DNA of 64,000 bases from NCBI RefSeq assembly GCF_021173675.1, contig NZ_JAIHON010000005.1, forward strand, positions 496,001 to 560,000. The letters are read 5' to 3'. Origin of the DNA: Streptomyces lincolnensis. Lineage in GTDB: Bacteria > Actinomycetota > Actinomycetes > Streptomycetales > Streptomycetaceae. Positions 33,352 through 41,861 of the stretch are shown piece after piece (positions within the stretch are counted from its first letter, which is position 1; each line of letters starts with the position of its first letter). The notes under the pieces are model-generated. The model saw only the letters and a list, made by a program, of their open reading frames with translations, was not told where the DNA came from and did no database searches. A program made the translations under genes and the position numbers.

Positions 33352-34424
33352 CGCAGCTCGCCCTTGGTCGACAACGCTGTCTTGGCCGCGTCGAGTTCGG
33401 CGGCCAGGACCTCCACCAGCCGCCCCGCCGACAGCTCCCGGGCCATGCGGTGCCCCTGTCCCGCCCACAGCGCCATGCCCTGCGGGTCGCTCGCCTTGGC
33501 GGCCGCCTTGCGCAGCGGCGAGGTGAGGTGGTGGACCTCCGGGTAGGCGGCGGGGGCGTAGGGCCCGTGCTCGCGCAGGAAGCGGTTGACCAGGCCGCGG
33601 GCCGGGCGGCCGGAGAAGGCCCGCGTCAACTCCGTACGGACGAACAGGGGGTTGGTCAGCGCCTGCTTGTGCACGGCGTGCGCGCCGGACTCGGGGGTGG
33701 CGAGGAACGCGGTACCGAGCTGGGCCGCGCTCGCGCCCGCGGCGAGCACGGCGGCGATCTGGCTGCCGCGCATGATGCCGCCCGCGGCGACGATCGGGAT
33801 GTTCACGGTCTCGCGGATCTGGGCGACCAGGGAGAGCAGTCCGATGGCGGAGCCGTCGGTCTCCGGGACGTCCCGGTGGGTGCCCTGGTGGCCGCCCGCC
33901 TCGATACCCTGCGCGATCACCGCGTCGGCGCCGGCCCGCTCCACGGCGAGGGCCTCCTCGGCGGTGGTCGCGGTGACCAGCGTGACGGTTCCGGCGCGGC
34001 GCAGGGAGTCCAGCACCTCCCGGCTCGGGACGCCGAAGTGGAAGGAGACCGCCGGCACGGGGTTGTCCAGCAGCACCGCGAGCTTGGCGTCGTAGCCGTC
34101 GTCACGGCCGCTGTCCGGGTCACCGAGCTCGGTCTCGTACCAGCCGGCCTCACCGGCCAGCTGGTGGGCGTAGACGTCCACGGCCGCCGGGTCCGCGTAC
34201 TCCGGCTGCGGCATGAAGAGGTTCACGCCGAAGGGACGGTTCGACAGGCTCCGCAGCTGTTTGATCTCCTGGTACATACCGTCGGCGGTCTTGTACCCGG
34301 CGGCCAGGAACCCCAGCCCGCCGGCCTCGGCGACGGCGGCGGCCAGATGCGGTACGGAGACGCCGCCCGCCATCGGGGCCTGCACGATCGGGTGGGGGAG
34401 GAGATCGGTCAGTGCGGAGGACAT
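33348..34424 (-). CDS. Nitronate monooxygenase-like flavoenzyme
   Basis: 358 residues of the FMN-dependent NPD/2-nitropropane dioxygenase family. It has QAPMAGGVSVPHLAAAVAEAGGLGFL at the N-terminus and the conserved GIEAGGHQGTHRD and VAAGGIMRGSQIAAVLAAGA segments that bind FMN phosphate. It probably oxidises nitronates or related toxic anions, but the family also contains enoyl reductases. It overlaps rsmE by four bases and lies 99 bases downstream of dnaJ, with the dnaJ 3' duplication in between. Confidence 0.9.
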   Translation of the reverse strand: MSSALTDLLPHPIVQAPMAGGVSVPHLAAAVAEAGGLGFLAAGYKTADGMYQEIKQLRSLSNRPFGVNLFMPQPEYADPAAVDVYAHQLAGEAGWYETELGDPDSGRDDGYDAKLAVLLDNPVPAVSFHFGVPSREVLDSLRRAGTVTLVTATTAEEALAVERAGADAVIAQGIEAGGHQGTHRDVPETDGSAIGLLSLVAQIRETVNIPIVAAGGIMRGSQIAAVLAAGASAAQLGTAFLATPESGAHAVHKQALTNPLFVRTELTRAFSGRPARGLVNRFLREHGPYAPAAYPEVHHLTSPLRKAAAKASDPQGMALWAGQGHRMARELSAGRLVEVLAAELDAAKTALSTKGELR

Positions 34425-34489
34425 GACGGCATGTTGTCACGTCCTCCGGACAACTCCGAATCGACCCTGGCACCCGTCCCGCGACGCCG

Positions 34490-34542
34490 GTCAGCGGCCG
34501 TTGAACGCGCGCCCCGACTCGCGTCAGCGGCCGTTGAACGCG
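34490..34542 (-). repeat. 33-bp-period duplication at the dnaJ stop codon
   Basis: A 20-base core (GTCAGCGGCCGTTGAACGCG on the plus strand) occurs at 34523-34542, where it encodes the last DnaJ residues AFNGR and the TGA, and again at 34490-34509. The 33-base period keeps the frame, so the second copy repeats AFNGR and the stop downstream. Confidence 0.9.
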
Positions 34543-35660
34543 TCCTTCAACCGCGAGAACAGCCCTTGCTGCCCCGGCTGGAACTGCCCCTGGGGCCGTT
34601 CCTCGCCGCGGAGTTTGGCCAGTTCGCGGAGGAGGCGTTCCTGCTCGGGGTCGAGCTTGGTCGGGGTCTGGACCTCGACGTGGACGATGAGGTCGCCGCG
34701 CCCGCCGCCGCGCAGGTGGGTGACGCCCCGGGCGTGCAGCGGGATCGACTGGCCGGACTGGGTGCCGGGCCGGATGTCGACCTCCTCCAGGCCGTCCAGC
34801 GTCTCCAGCGGGACCTTGGTGCCGAGGGACGCCGCCGTCATCGGCAGCGTGACCGTGCAGTGCAGGTCGTCGCCGCGCCGCTGGAACTGCGCGTGCGGCA
34901 GCTCGTGGATCTCGACGTACAGGTCGCCGGCGGGGCCGCCGCCGGGGCCGACCTCGCCCTCGCCCGCGAGCTGGATCCGGGTGCCGTTGTCCACACCGGC
35001 CGGGATCTTCACCGTCAGGGTGCGCCGCGAGCGGACCCGGCCGTCACCGGCGCACTCCGGGCACGGCGTCGGGACGACCGTGCCGAAGCCCTGGCACTGC
35101 GGGCAGGGCCGCGAGGTCATGACCTGGCCGAGGAAGGACCGCGTCACCTGCGAGACCTCACCGCGACCGCGGCACATGTCACAGGTCTGGGCCGAGGTCC
35201 CCGGCGCCGCGCCCTCACCACTGCAGGTGGTGCACACGATCGCCGTGTCGACCTGGATGTCCTTCGTGGTGCCGAAGGCCGCCTCGTCGAGCTCGATCTC
35301 CAGCCGGATCATCGCGTCCTGGCCGCGCCGCGTGCGCGAGCGCGGACCGCGCTGGGACGCCGTACCGAAGAAGGCGTCCATGATGTCCGAGAAGTTCCCG
35401 AAGCCACCGGCGCCGAAGCCGCCCGCGCCTCCGCCGCCCGCCTGCGAGAGGGGGTCGCCGCCGAGGTCGTAGACCTGCTTCTTCTGCGGGTCCGAGAGCA
35501 CCTCGTAGGCGGCGTTGATCTCCTTGAACCGCTCCTGGGTCTTCGGATCGGGGTTGACGTCCGGGTGCAGCTCGCGTGCGAGCCGACGGAACGCCTTCTT
35601 GATCTCATCCTGCGACGCGTCGCGGCGCACGCCGAGAACGGCGTAGTAGTCCGTGGCCAC
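34524..35660 (-). CDS. dnaJ: Chaperone DnaJ (second, HrcA-linked type)
   Basis: 378 residues. The J domain has HPD near residue 33, then a Gly-rich linker. The zinc region carries four CxxCxGxG-like motifs (CTTCSGEG, CDMCRGRG, CPQCQGFG, CPECAGDG), and the two substrate-binding domains follow. It presents unfolded proteins to DnaK. The GTG start directly follows the hrcA stop (TAAGTG, zero gap), with GGAG inside the hrcA end serving as its ribosome binding site. The gene is therefore co-transcribed with and coupled to hrcA, under CIRCE control. A 33-bp tandem duplication spans its stop. Confidence 0.97.
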   Translation of the reverse strand: MATDYYAVLGVRRDASQDEIKKAFRRLARELHPDVNPDPKTQERFKEINAAYEVLSDPQKKQVYDLGGDPLSQAGGGGAGGFGAGGFGNFSDIMDAFFGTASQRGPRSRTRRGQDAMIRLEIELDEAAFGTTKDIQVDTAIVCTTCSGEGAAPGTSAQTCDMCRGRGEVSQVTRSFLGQVMTSRPCPQCQGFGTVVPTPCPECAGDGRVRSRRTLTVKIPAGVDNGTRIQLAGEGEVGPGGGPAGDLYVEIHELPHAQFQRRGDDLHCTVTLPMTAASLGTKVPLETLDGLEEVDIRPGTQSGQSIPLHARGVTHLRGGGRGDLIVHVEVQTPTKLDPEQERLLRELAKLRGEERPQGQFQPGQQGLFSRLKDAFNGR

Positions 35661-36677
35661 TTACGACTCCGCCAGGATCTGTCCGACGTACCGTGCCACT
35701 GCGCGTACCGCTCCCATCGTTCCCGGGTAATCCATGCGGGTCGGTCCGACCACGCCGAGCTTGGCGACTGCCTCGCCGCCCGAACCGTAGCCGACCGAGA
35801 CCACGGACGTGGAGTTGAGTCCCTCGTAGGCGTTCTCGTGACCGATGCGTACGGTCATGCCCGAATCCCCGGCCTCACCAAGGAGTTTGAGGAGCACGAC
35901 CTGCTCCTCCAATGCCTCCAGGACGGGCCGGATCGTGAGGGGAAAGTCATGTCCGAAGCGGGTGAGATTGGCGGTGCCGCCGATCATCAGCCGCTCCTCG
36001 TTCTCCTCGACGAGCGTCTCCAGGAGAGTGGAGAGCACCGTCGTGACCGTGCCCCGGTCCTCGATGTCGAAACCCTCGGGCAGGTCCTCGACCAGGTGCG
36101 GGACATCGGCGAAGCGGCGTCCCGCGACCCGGCTGTTGAGCCGCGCCCGCAGATCCGCGAGCGAGGCCTCGCCGAACGGCGCCGGGCAGTCCACCATCCG
36201 CTGCTCGACCCGGCCGGTGTCGGTGATCAGCACGAGCATCACCCGCGCGGGGGCGAGTGAGAGCAGCTCGACGTGCCGCACCGTCGAACGGGTCAGCGAG
36301 GGGTACTGCACGATGGCGACCTGACGTGTGAGCTGCGCGAGCAGCCGCACGGTCCGGGCCACGACGTCGTCGAGGTCGACGGCACCGTCGAGGAAGTTCT
36401 GGATGGCACGCCGCTCGGGCGCGCTCATCGGCTTGACGCCGGCCAGCTTGTCGACGAACAGCCGGTAGCCCTTGTCCGTGGGGATCCGCCCGGCACTGGT
36501 GTGCGGCTGGGCGATGAACCCCTCGTCCTCCAGGGCCGCCATGTCGTTGCGCACGGTGGCCGGGGAGACGCCCAGGTTGTGCCGCTCCGTCAGGGCCTTC
36601 GACCCCACCGGCTCCTCGGTGCCGACGTAGTCCTGGACGATGGCGCGCAGCACCTGAAGCCTGCGTTCACTCAGCAC
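35661..36677 (-). CDS. hrcA: Heat-inducible transcription repressor HrcA
   Basis: 338 residues. The winged-helix N-terminus contains LGVSPATVRNDMAALEDEGFIAQPHTSAGRIPTDKGYR, the HrcA signature. The C-terminal GAF-like and inserted domains follow, closing with IGGTANLTRF and the NAYEGLNSTSVVSVGY strand. HrcA represses heat-shock genes by binding CIRCE and depends on GroEL for activity. GTG 36677 has GGAGGTGA seven bases upstream. A CIRCE operator lies 50-76 bases upstream, so it represses itself and dnaJ. Confidence 0.97.
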   Translation of the reverse strand: MLSERRLQVLRAIVQDYVGTEEPVGSKALTERHNLGVSPATVRNDMAALEDEGFIAQPHTSAGRIPTDKGYRLFVDKLAGVKPMSAPERRAIQNFLDGAVDLDDVVARTVRLLAQLTRQVAIVQYPSLTRSTVRHVELLSLAPARVMLVLITDTGRVEQRMVDCPAPFGEASLADLRARLNSRVAGRRFADVPHLVEDLPEGFDIEDRGTVTTVLSTLLETLVEENEERLMIGGTANLTRFGHDFPLTIRPVLEALEEQVVLLKLLGEAGDSGMTVRIGHENAYEGLNSTSVVSVGYGSGGEAVAKLGVVGPTRMDYPGTMGAVRAVARYVGQILAES

Positions 36678-36726
36678 GTCGCGCTCACCTCCGGAATGTC
36701 GTCCCCCAGTCCCCTGGGTGCCTCGC

Positions 36727-36753
36727 CTGGCACTCTTCACATCCGAGTGCCAG
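36727..36753. promoter_or_regulatory. CIRCE operator upstream of hrcA
   Basis: CTGGCACTC-N9-GAGTGCCAG is a perfect inverted repeat. It matches the CIRCE consensus TTAGCACTC-N9-GAGTGCTAA except for the outer bases, which changed in step on both arms. Confidence 0.92.
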
Positions 36754-36850
36754 CGTTCCCCGGCCCAGTGTACGGCCGTGGGGTACGCCCCGGGCAAGGC
36801 CGGTCCTGCGATGTCGTGCTCGGCGGTGCCCTTTTGGTTAGCGTCGCGGT

Positions 36851-37582
36851 ATGAGCGTGACTTGGGAAGAGTGCGGGTGGCAGCGGCTGGCGGCCGGTGT
36901 GGGGCGGTGCCGGCTGCCGGGCTGGGACTGCACGACGGGACTGGTCGTGGGCGAGGGCACGGCCCTGTTGATCGACAGCGGGTCGAGCCTGGAGGAGGGC
37001 GCGCGGCTGCGGGAGCAGGCTGAGCGGCTGTCCGGCCACCGTGTGACCCATGTCGCCCTCACCCACCCCCACTTCGACCACGTCCTCGGTACGGCCGCCT
37101 TCGCGGGCGCCGAGGTGTTCGGCGCGGTGGGCGTCGACGCGGTGCTCGGCGGCCGGCACGGCCGCGAGGAGATGCGCGAGGACGCGGTGCGCAACGGGCT
37201 GGACGCAGGCCTGGCCGACGAGGCCGCCGACGCGCTGGTGCCGCCCCGCCACCTCGTCTCCGGCGAGTGGACCCTCGACCTGGGCGGCGGCCGGCAGGCG
37301 CTCCTGGCGAACGTCGGCCCGGGTCACACCGCCCACGACCTCGCCGTGCTGGTCCCCGGCTCGCCCGAGGTGGTCTTCTGCGGCGACCTGGTCGAGGAGT
37401 CCGGCGCACCGCAGGCGGGCCCGGACGCCGTACCGTCGCAGTGGCCGGCCGCGCTGGACCGGCTGCTGGCGCTCGGCGGCGAGGACGCGCTGTACGTGCC
37501 CGGTCACGGAGCGGTGGTGGACGCGGCGTTCGTCCGGGCGCAACGGGACGCCCTGGCGGCGCGTTTCGGCGTGTCGCGCTGA
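36851..37582 (+). CDS. Metallo-beta-lactamase fold hydrolase
   Basis: 243 residues. The zinc motif HPHFDH is at 72-77, with later ligands in GPGHTAHD, FCGDLVEE and VPGHGAV. The fold is shared by glyoxalase II-like and quorum-quenching hydrolases; the substrate is not evident. It is divergent from hrcA and lies about 30 bases before the DUF3097 gene. Its transcription may be separate, since a promoter-like element precedes the latter. Confidence 0.92.
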   Translation: MSVTWEECGWQRLAAGVGRCRLPGWDCTTGLVVGEGTALLIDSGSSLEEGARLREQAERLSGHRVTHVALTHPHFDHVLGTAAFAGAEVFGAVGVDAVLGGRHGREEMREDAVRNGLDAGLADEAADALVPPRHLVSGEWTLDLGGGRQALLANVGPGHTAHDLAVLVPGSPEVVFCGDLVEESGAPQAGPDAVPSQWPAALDRLLALGGEDALYVPGHGAVVDAAFVRAQRDALAARFGVSR

Positions 37583-37606
37583 CCGGGGATCGAGTTCTCC
37601 TATCGT
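37579..37606 (+). promoter_or_regulatory. Candidate promoter of the DUF3097 gene
   Basis: CTGACC at 37579-37584 and TATCGT at 37601-37606 with a 16-base spacer. The ATG at 37614 follows seven bases after the -10, so a leaderless transcript is likely. Confidence 0.45.
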
Positions 37607-37613
37607 CGTTCGA

Positions 37614-38423
37614 ATGCGCCAGTACTCCGCCGACCTGACCCCTCCCTGGAAGAAGCCCAAGCCCGTCCCCGAGGTCCCCGCCGAGCCCGGCCTGGTGGTG
37701 GAGGAGCCCGGCACCGGCTTCTGCGGCGCGGTGATCCGCTGCGAGGCGGGCACGGTGACCCTGGAGGACCGCTTCGGCAAGCACCGCGTGTTCCCCCTGG
37801 AGCCGCGCGGCTTCCTCCTGGAGGGCCGCGTGGTGACCCTGGTCCGGCCCGCGTCCGCCGCTCCGGCCCGCCCCTCCCGTACGGCCTCCGGCTCGGTCGC
37901 CGTCCCCGGCGCCCGCGCCCGCGTGGCCCGCGCCGGGCGCATCTACGTCGAGGGCCGCCACGACGCGGAACTGGTCGAGAAGGTCTGGGGCGACGACCTG
38001 CGCATCGAGGGCGTCGTCGTGGAGTACCTGGAGGGCGTCGACGACCTCCCGGCCATCGTCGCCGACTTCGCCCCCGGCCCCGACGCCCGCCTCGGCGTCC
38101 TCGTGGACCACCTCGTCCCCGGCAGCAAGGAGTCCCGCATCGCCGCCGCGGTGACCAGCGAACACGCCCTGATCGTCGGCCACCCCTACATCGACATCTG
38201 GGAAGCCGTGAAGCCCTCCGCGGTCGGCATCCAGTCCTGGCCCCGCGTCCCCCACGGCCAGGACTGGAAAACAGGCGTGTGCCGTGCCCTGGGCTGGCCC
38301 TCGGACAACACGGGCGCGGTCTGGCAGGCCATCCTGAAGCGCGTCACCTCGTACAAGGACCTGGAACCGGAACTCCTGGGCCGAGTGGAGGAACTGATCG
38401 ACTTCGTCACGGCACCGAAGTGA
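37614..38423 (+). CDS. DUF3097 family protein
   Basis: 269 residues, an actinobacterial family of unknown role. The N-terminal part has a small beta-rich segment (VIRCEAGTVTLEDRFGKHRVFPLEPRGF). The core VYVEGRHDAELVEKVWGDDLR ... LEGVDDLP ... DHLVPGSKESRI resembles a TOPRIM-like region with E and DxD-type acidic residues, which would fit a nucleic-acid enzyme. This similarity is by eye only. The start is supported by a -10-like TATCGT eight bases upstream. It precedes hemW (convergent), separated by the repeat cluster at 38440-38623. Confidence 0.85.
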   Translation: MRQYSADLTPPWKKPKPVPEVPAEPGLVVEEPGTGFCGAVIRCEAGTVTLEDRFGKHRVFPLEPRGFLLEGRVVTLVRPASAAPARPSRTASGSVAVPGARARVARAGRIYVEGRHDAELVEKVWGDDLRIEGVVVEYLEGVDDLPAIVADFAPGPDARLGVLVDHLVPGSKESRIAAAVTSEHALIVGHPYIDIWEAVKPSAVGIQSWPRVPHGQDWKTGVCRALGWPSDNTGAVWQAILKRVTSYKDLEPELLGRVEELIDFVTAPK

Positions 38424-38439
38424 GCACGCCGGACGTTCC

Positions 38440-38550
38440 CAGCCCGTCCGGCGCATGAGAACGAGCCCGCACCCTCCAGCCCGTCCGGCGCATGAGAACG
38501 AGCCCGCACCCTCCAGCCCGTCCAGCGCATGAGAACGAGCCCGCACCCTC
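38440..38550 (+). repeat. Three tandem 37-bp units derived from a dispersed repeat
   Basis: Units 38440-38476, 38477-38513 and 38514-38550 are nearly identical and each starts CAGCCCGTCC. Their first 20 bases match the start of the family 1 repeat that follows directly at 38551, with GCATGAGAAC instead of GTTTGAGGAC. Confidence 0.92.
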
Positions 38551-38623
38551 CAGCCCGTCCGGCGTTTGAGGACGAGGCCCCTTCAGGGCCGACAGCGGGG
38601 GTCTGGGGGCGCAGCCCCCAGGG
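38551..38623 (+). repeat. Dispersed intergenic repeat, family 1
   Basis: A full copy with the GGCCCCTTCAGGGCC and CTGGGGGCGCAGCCCCCAG hairpins, placed between convergent DUF3097 and hemW genes. It is the downstream end of the 37-bp tandem array. Confidence 0.9.
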
Positions 38624-38657
38624 ATGGGACGGGTAGGGGCGGCGGGGGCGAAACCCC

Positions 38658-39890
38658 TCAGTCCACCAGGTCCCGAACCACCGCATCCGCCAGCAACCGC
38701 CCCCGCAGAGTCAGCACCGCACGCCCCTCCCCGTAAGCCCTCTCATCCAGCAGCCCCCCGGACAGCGCCCGCCGGGAAGCCGCAAGCCCCTCCTCCCGCA
38801 ACAGCGACAACGGCACCCCCTCCCGAAGCCGCAGTTCCAGCAGAATCCGCTCCACCCGCCGGTCCTCGTCCGAGAGCAGTTCCCGTCCGGCCCCGGGCGA
38901 CCGCCCCGCCGCCAGCGCCCCCGCATACGCCCCGGGATGCTTCACGTTCCACCACCGCACCCCGCCCACGTGCGAGTGCGCCCCAGGCCCGGCCCCCCAC
39001 CAGTCGGCGCCCCGCCAGTACAGCTCGTTGTGCAGGCACCGCCCCGCATCGGAGGTGGCCCAGTTCGACACCTCGTACCACTCGAACCCGGCCGAGGACA
39101 GCACGGACTCGGCGAACAGATACCGGTCCGCGTGCACGTCGTCGTCGGTCATCGGAACCTCGCCGCGACGAATACGACGGGCCAGCTGCGTCCCCTCCTC
39201 GACGATCAGCGCGTACGCCGACACATGGTCCGGCCCGGCCCCGATCGCCGCCTCCAGCGAGGCCCGCCAGTCGTCGTCGGACTCGCCGGGCGTGCCGTAG
39301 ATCAGATCGAGGTTCACATGGGAGAACCCCGCCGCCCGGGCCTCGGCGACGCACGCCTCCGGCCGCCCCGGCGTGTGCGTACGGTCCAGGACCTTCAGCA
39401 CGTGCTGCCGGGCGCTCTGCATTCCGAAGGAGACCCGGTTGAAGCCGCCCTCCCGAAGGGCCGCCAGATACGCCGGATCCACCGACTCCGGATTCGCCTC
39501 GGTGGTCACCTCCGCGTCGGCCGCCAGCCCGAACTCGTCGCGGATCGCCCCCAGCATCCGTACGAGATCACCGGCGCCCAGCAGCGTCGGCGTACCGCCA
39601 CCGACGAACACCGTACGGACCTCGCGCGGATCGTCGCCCAGCACCTTGCGGGCGAGGCGGATCTCGTCGACGAGGGTGTCGGCGTAGTTGTCGCGGGAGG
39701 CGAGGACACCACCGGTGCCGCGCAGCTCGGTGGCCGTGTAGGTGTTGAAGTCGCAGTACCCGCAGCGGGTCGCGCAGTAGGGGACGTGCAGATAGAACCC
39801 GAGGGGCCGGTCGGCCGCCCCGGCGAGCGCCGACGCGGGCAGGGCGCCGTCGTCGGGCACGGGCTCGCCGTCGGGGAGTGCGGAAGGCAT
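38658..39890 (-). CDS. hemW: HemW, radical SAM heme chaperone-like protein
   Basis: 410 residues. The HemW form of the radical SAM cluster motif is YCATRCGYCDF, followed by GGGTPTLL and the HemW C-terminal domain (LLELRLREGVPL). It was long annotated as coproporphyrinogen III oxidase, but this CxxxCxxCDF type binds heme and is thought to deliver it to respiratory enzymes. ATG 39890 is used; an in-frame ATG at 39899 is also possible. It is convergent with the DUF3097 gene. Confidence 0.95.
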   Translation of the reverse strand: MPSALPDGEPVPDDGALPASALAGAADRPLGFYLHVPYCATRCGYCDFNTYTATELRGTGGVLASRDNYADTLVDEIRLARKVLGDDPREVRTVFVGGGTPTLLGAGDLVRMLGAIRDEFGLAADAEVTTEANPESVDPAYLAALREGGFNRVSFGMQSARQHVLKVLDRTHTPGRPEACVAEARAAGFSHVNLDLIYGTPGESDDDWRASLEAAIGAGPDHVSAYALIVEEGTQLARRIRRGEVPMTDDDVHADRYLFAESVLSSAGFEWYEVSNWATSDAGRCLHNELYWRGADWWGAGPGAHSHVGGVRWWNVKHPGAYAGALAAGRSPGAGRELLSDEDRRVERILLELRLREGVPLSLLREEGLAASRRALSGGLLDERAYGEGRAVLTLRGRLLADAVVRDLVD

Positions 39891-40031
39891 GTCCCCCATT
39901 GTCCCGCACGCCGGGACCGGCCCCGGATGCCGTCCCGTACGCCCGCCCCGGACCCGGATGGCCCAGCAGGAGCGACCGCGCGGACGGCGGTGCCGTTTTG
40001 CTGGAAACCCACCCCGAGTCAGGAGGCCGAC

Positions 40032-40808
40032 GTGGGCATATCCGGACTTCTCACCGCTGCCACGGCGCTCGCGGGCGCCCTGCTGCCGACGCTCGCGCCC
40101 CCGGTCGCCGCCACCCCGCATCCGGCGGTGCCCTGCACGGCCGGGACCGGCCCCTACCAGCGTGAGATGGAGCGGTATCTGCGACTCCCGGTGGACGGCC
40201 GACAGACCCCCACCGACTGCGAGGCGATCCGCGCCTTCCAGACCCGCAACGGCGTACGGCCCGCCGACGGCTACGCCGGTCTCGCCACGTACCGCACGAT
40301 GCGGGTCGTCGAGGCCCGCCCGAACCCGAACGCGGCCGGGAACTGCCCCGTCCGCTCCTACCGGATCGCCTGCGTGGACCTGACCCGGCAGCTGATGTGG
40401 GTGCAGGTGGGGACCCGGGTGACGTTCGCGCCGGTGCCGATCCGCTCGGGCCGCGACGGCTACGAGACCCGTACCGGCTGGTTCTCGGTCTACTGGCGCG
40501 CGCGGGACCACTACTCGGACCTGTACGACAACGCGCCCATGCCGTACTCGCAGTTCTTCAGCAACGGACAGGCCTTCCACGGCACGTACAACGACCTCTT
40601 CCAGGGCGGCTCGCACGGCTGCGTGAACCTGCGGCTGGACGACGCGCGCCGGCTGTGGGACGCGCTGGCCCAGGACGACGCGGTGTACGTGTGGGGCGAG
40701 AAGCCCGGCACCGAGCGCCGCCTCAGGGCAGGAAGCCTGCTCCGAGACGCTCTCCCCGTGGGGCCCCGGGCAGCACGTACGCCACCGCCGACCCCCGGTG
40801 CTCACTGA
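40032..40808 (+). CDS. Exported L,D-transpeptidase (YkuD family) with peptidoglycan-binding domain
   Basis: 258 residues. GTG 40032 has a perfect AGGAGG five bases upstream and starts a hydrophobic signal (GISGLLTAATALAGALLPTLAPPVAA). A peptidoglycan-binding domain (about 45-95, with DCEAIRAFQTRNGVRPADGYAG) precedes the YkuD domain. The catalytic His183 is in FHGTYN and Cys197 is in SHGCVNLR. It forms 3-3 cross-links in peptidoglycan. The last 28 residues extend beyond the usual domain end and overlap the 3' end of the convergent DyP gene by 86 bases. Confidence 0.93.
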   Translation: MGISGLLTAATALAGALLPTLAPPVAATPHPAVPCTAGTGPYQREMERYLRLPVDGRQTPTDCEAIRAFQTRNGVRPADGYAGLATYRTMRVVEARPNPNAAGNCPVRSYRIACVDLTRQLMWVQVGTRVTFAPVPIRSGRDGYETRTGWFSVYWRARDHYSDLYDNAPMPYSQFFSNGQAFHGTYNDLFQGGSHGCVNLRLDDARRLWDALAQDDAVYVWGEKPGTERRLRAGSLLRDALPVGPRAARTPPPTPGAH

Positions 40809-41838
40809 ACCGGCTCAGCTCGTCCTGCGCGGCCATCCGCCGCTGCACCCGCACGAACAGGTTCGGGTCCCTCATGAAGGCGAGGAAGAGCAGGCCGCGG
40901 TCGTCGGGGCCGTTGTCGTAGGAGTAGCCGCGGCGCAGCATCCGGGCGCCCGCGTCGAGCCGGGGGCTGGCCGCGCGGGCGTGGGAGCCGAGCGGGGTGA
41001 CGTACCGGCCCCGCTCGGTCTTGGCGAAGATGTCCACCTCGTCCTCCTCCCGGCCACCGCCCAGCGGAGCACCGTCGGCCCGCCGCCGCCCGATGACCGC
41101 CTCCTGACGGTCGGTGGCGAGCCGCCCGAACTCCGCCACCCGCAGATGCACCCGGCGTACGACGAGGAAGGTGGCGTTCCCCTTCCACACCCACCGCTCG
41201 CACTCCTCGGGGGTCGGGTTGGAGCTGCCGTCCTTGAAGCCGAGCAGGTTGCGGGGCGTGGCGCCGGGCGGGGCGGGCGGCAGGAAGCCCGCCTGGCTCC
41301 AGCGCGGGCGCAGGGGCTCCTCCTCGGCGAGCCGGAGAGCCGTCCGCCGCAGGATCCGGGCGTCGTCGGCGCAGAGCTGGACGATCAGGTCGCCGCCGCA
41401 GTGGGCGGGGTCGAGCCGGTCGCCGGGGAAGGGCGGCAGCTCCCGCAGACCGGCGGGGACGGGAAGACCGAGGCGGGCGGGGAGGCGGGGGCCGATGCCG
41501 ACGGTGGCGGTGAGCGAGGCGGGCCGACCGCCACCGGCGAGGACACGGCTCCACCCCCACAGGACCGCCTTCAGGGCCCGGACGCCCTCCGCGCCGCGCA
41601 GCGCGGGGTCGAGGTCGTGGGCGAGGACGAGCGCGTTCCGCTGCTGCGCCGTGGTCACACCGTCCTGCCGCGCGCCGTGCCGGCCGGGTCCCCTGCGCCC
41701 GGCAGGGTCGCCGTCGGCCCGCGTACAGGCGGTCGCCGCGAGTCCGGCGCCTGCGGCGGCGAGGACACTCCGGCGAGCCGGCGCACTGTCGTAAATCACA
41801 TCAAGCGTGTTGAATCCGGCATCCGTTGCCTTGGGCAC
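40723..41838 (-). CDS. Tat-exported DyP-type heme peroxidase
   Basis: 371 residues. A twin-arginine signal (ARRSVLAAAGAGLAATACTRA) is followed by the ferredoxin-like DyP fold with the GxxDG motif GFKDGSSNP, the proximal histidine region (VHLRVAEFGRL) and the distal arginine segment near the C-terminus. It uses hydrogen peroxide to oxidise dyes or phenolics outside the cytoplasm. GTG 41838 is kept because TATCGT lies seven bases upstream, fitting a leaderless mRNA; an inner GTG at 41799 is possible. It is divergent from the beta-helix gene 23 bases away and overlaps the transpeptidase gene at its 3' end. Confidence 0.9.
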   Translation of the reverse strand: MPKATDAGFNTLDVIYDSAPARRSVLAAAGAGLAATACTRADGDPAGRRGPGRHGARQDGVTTAQQRNALVLAHDLDPALRGAEGVRALKAVLWGWSRVLAGGGRPASLTATVGIGPRLPARLGLPVPAGLRELPPFPGDRLDPAHCGGDLIVQLCADDARILRRTALRLAEEEPLRPRWSQAGFLPPAPPGATPRNLLGFKDGSSNPTPEECERWVWKGNATFLVVRRVHLRVAEFGRLATDRQEAVIGRRRADGAPLGGGREEDEVDIFAKTERGRYVTPLGSHARAASPRLDAGARMLRRGYSYDNGPDDRGLLFLAFMRDPNLFVRVQRRMAAQDELSRFSEHRGSAVAYVLPGAPRGERLGAGFLP

Positions 41839-41861
41839 GAACGGGACGATACATCTGCGGC

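Noticed and set aside
38440..38550. CRISPR-like appearance of regularly spaced repeats
   Set aside because: The 37-bp units are directly adjacent with no spacers and no cas genes are near; this is a simple tandem array.
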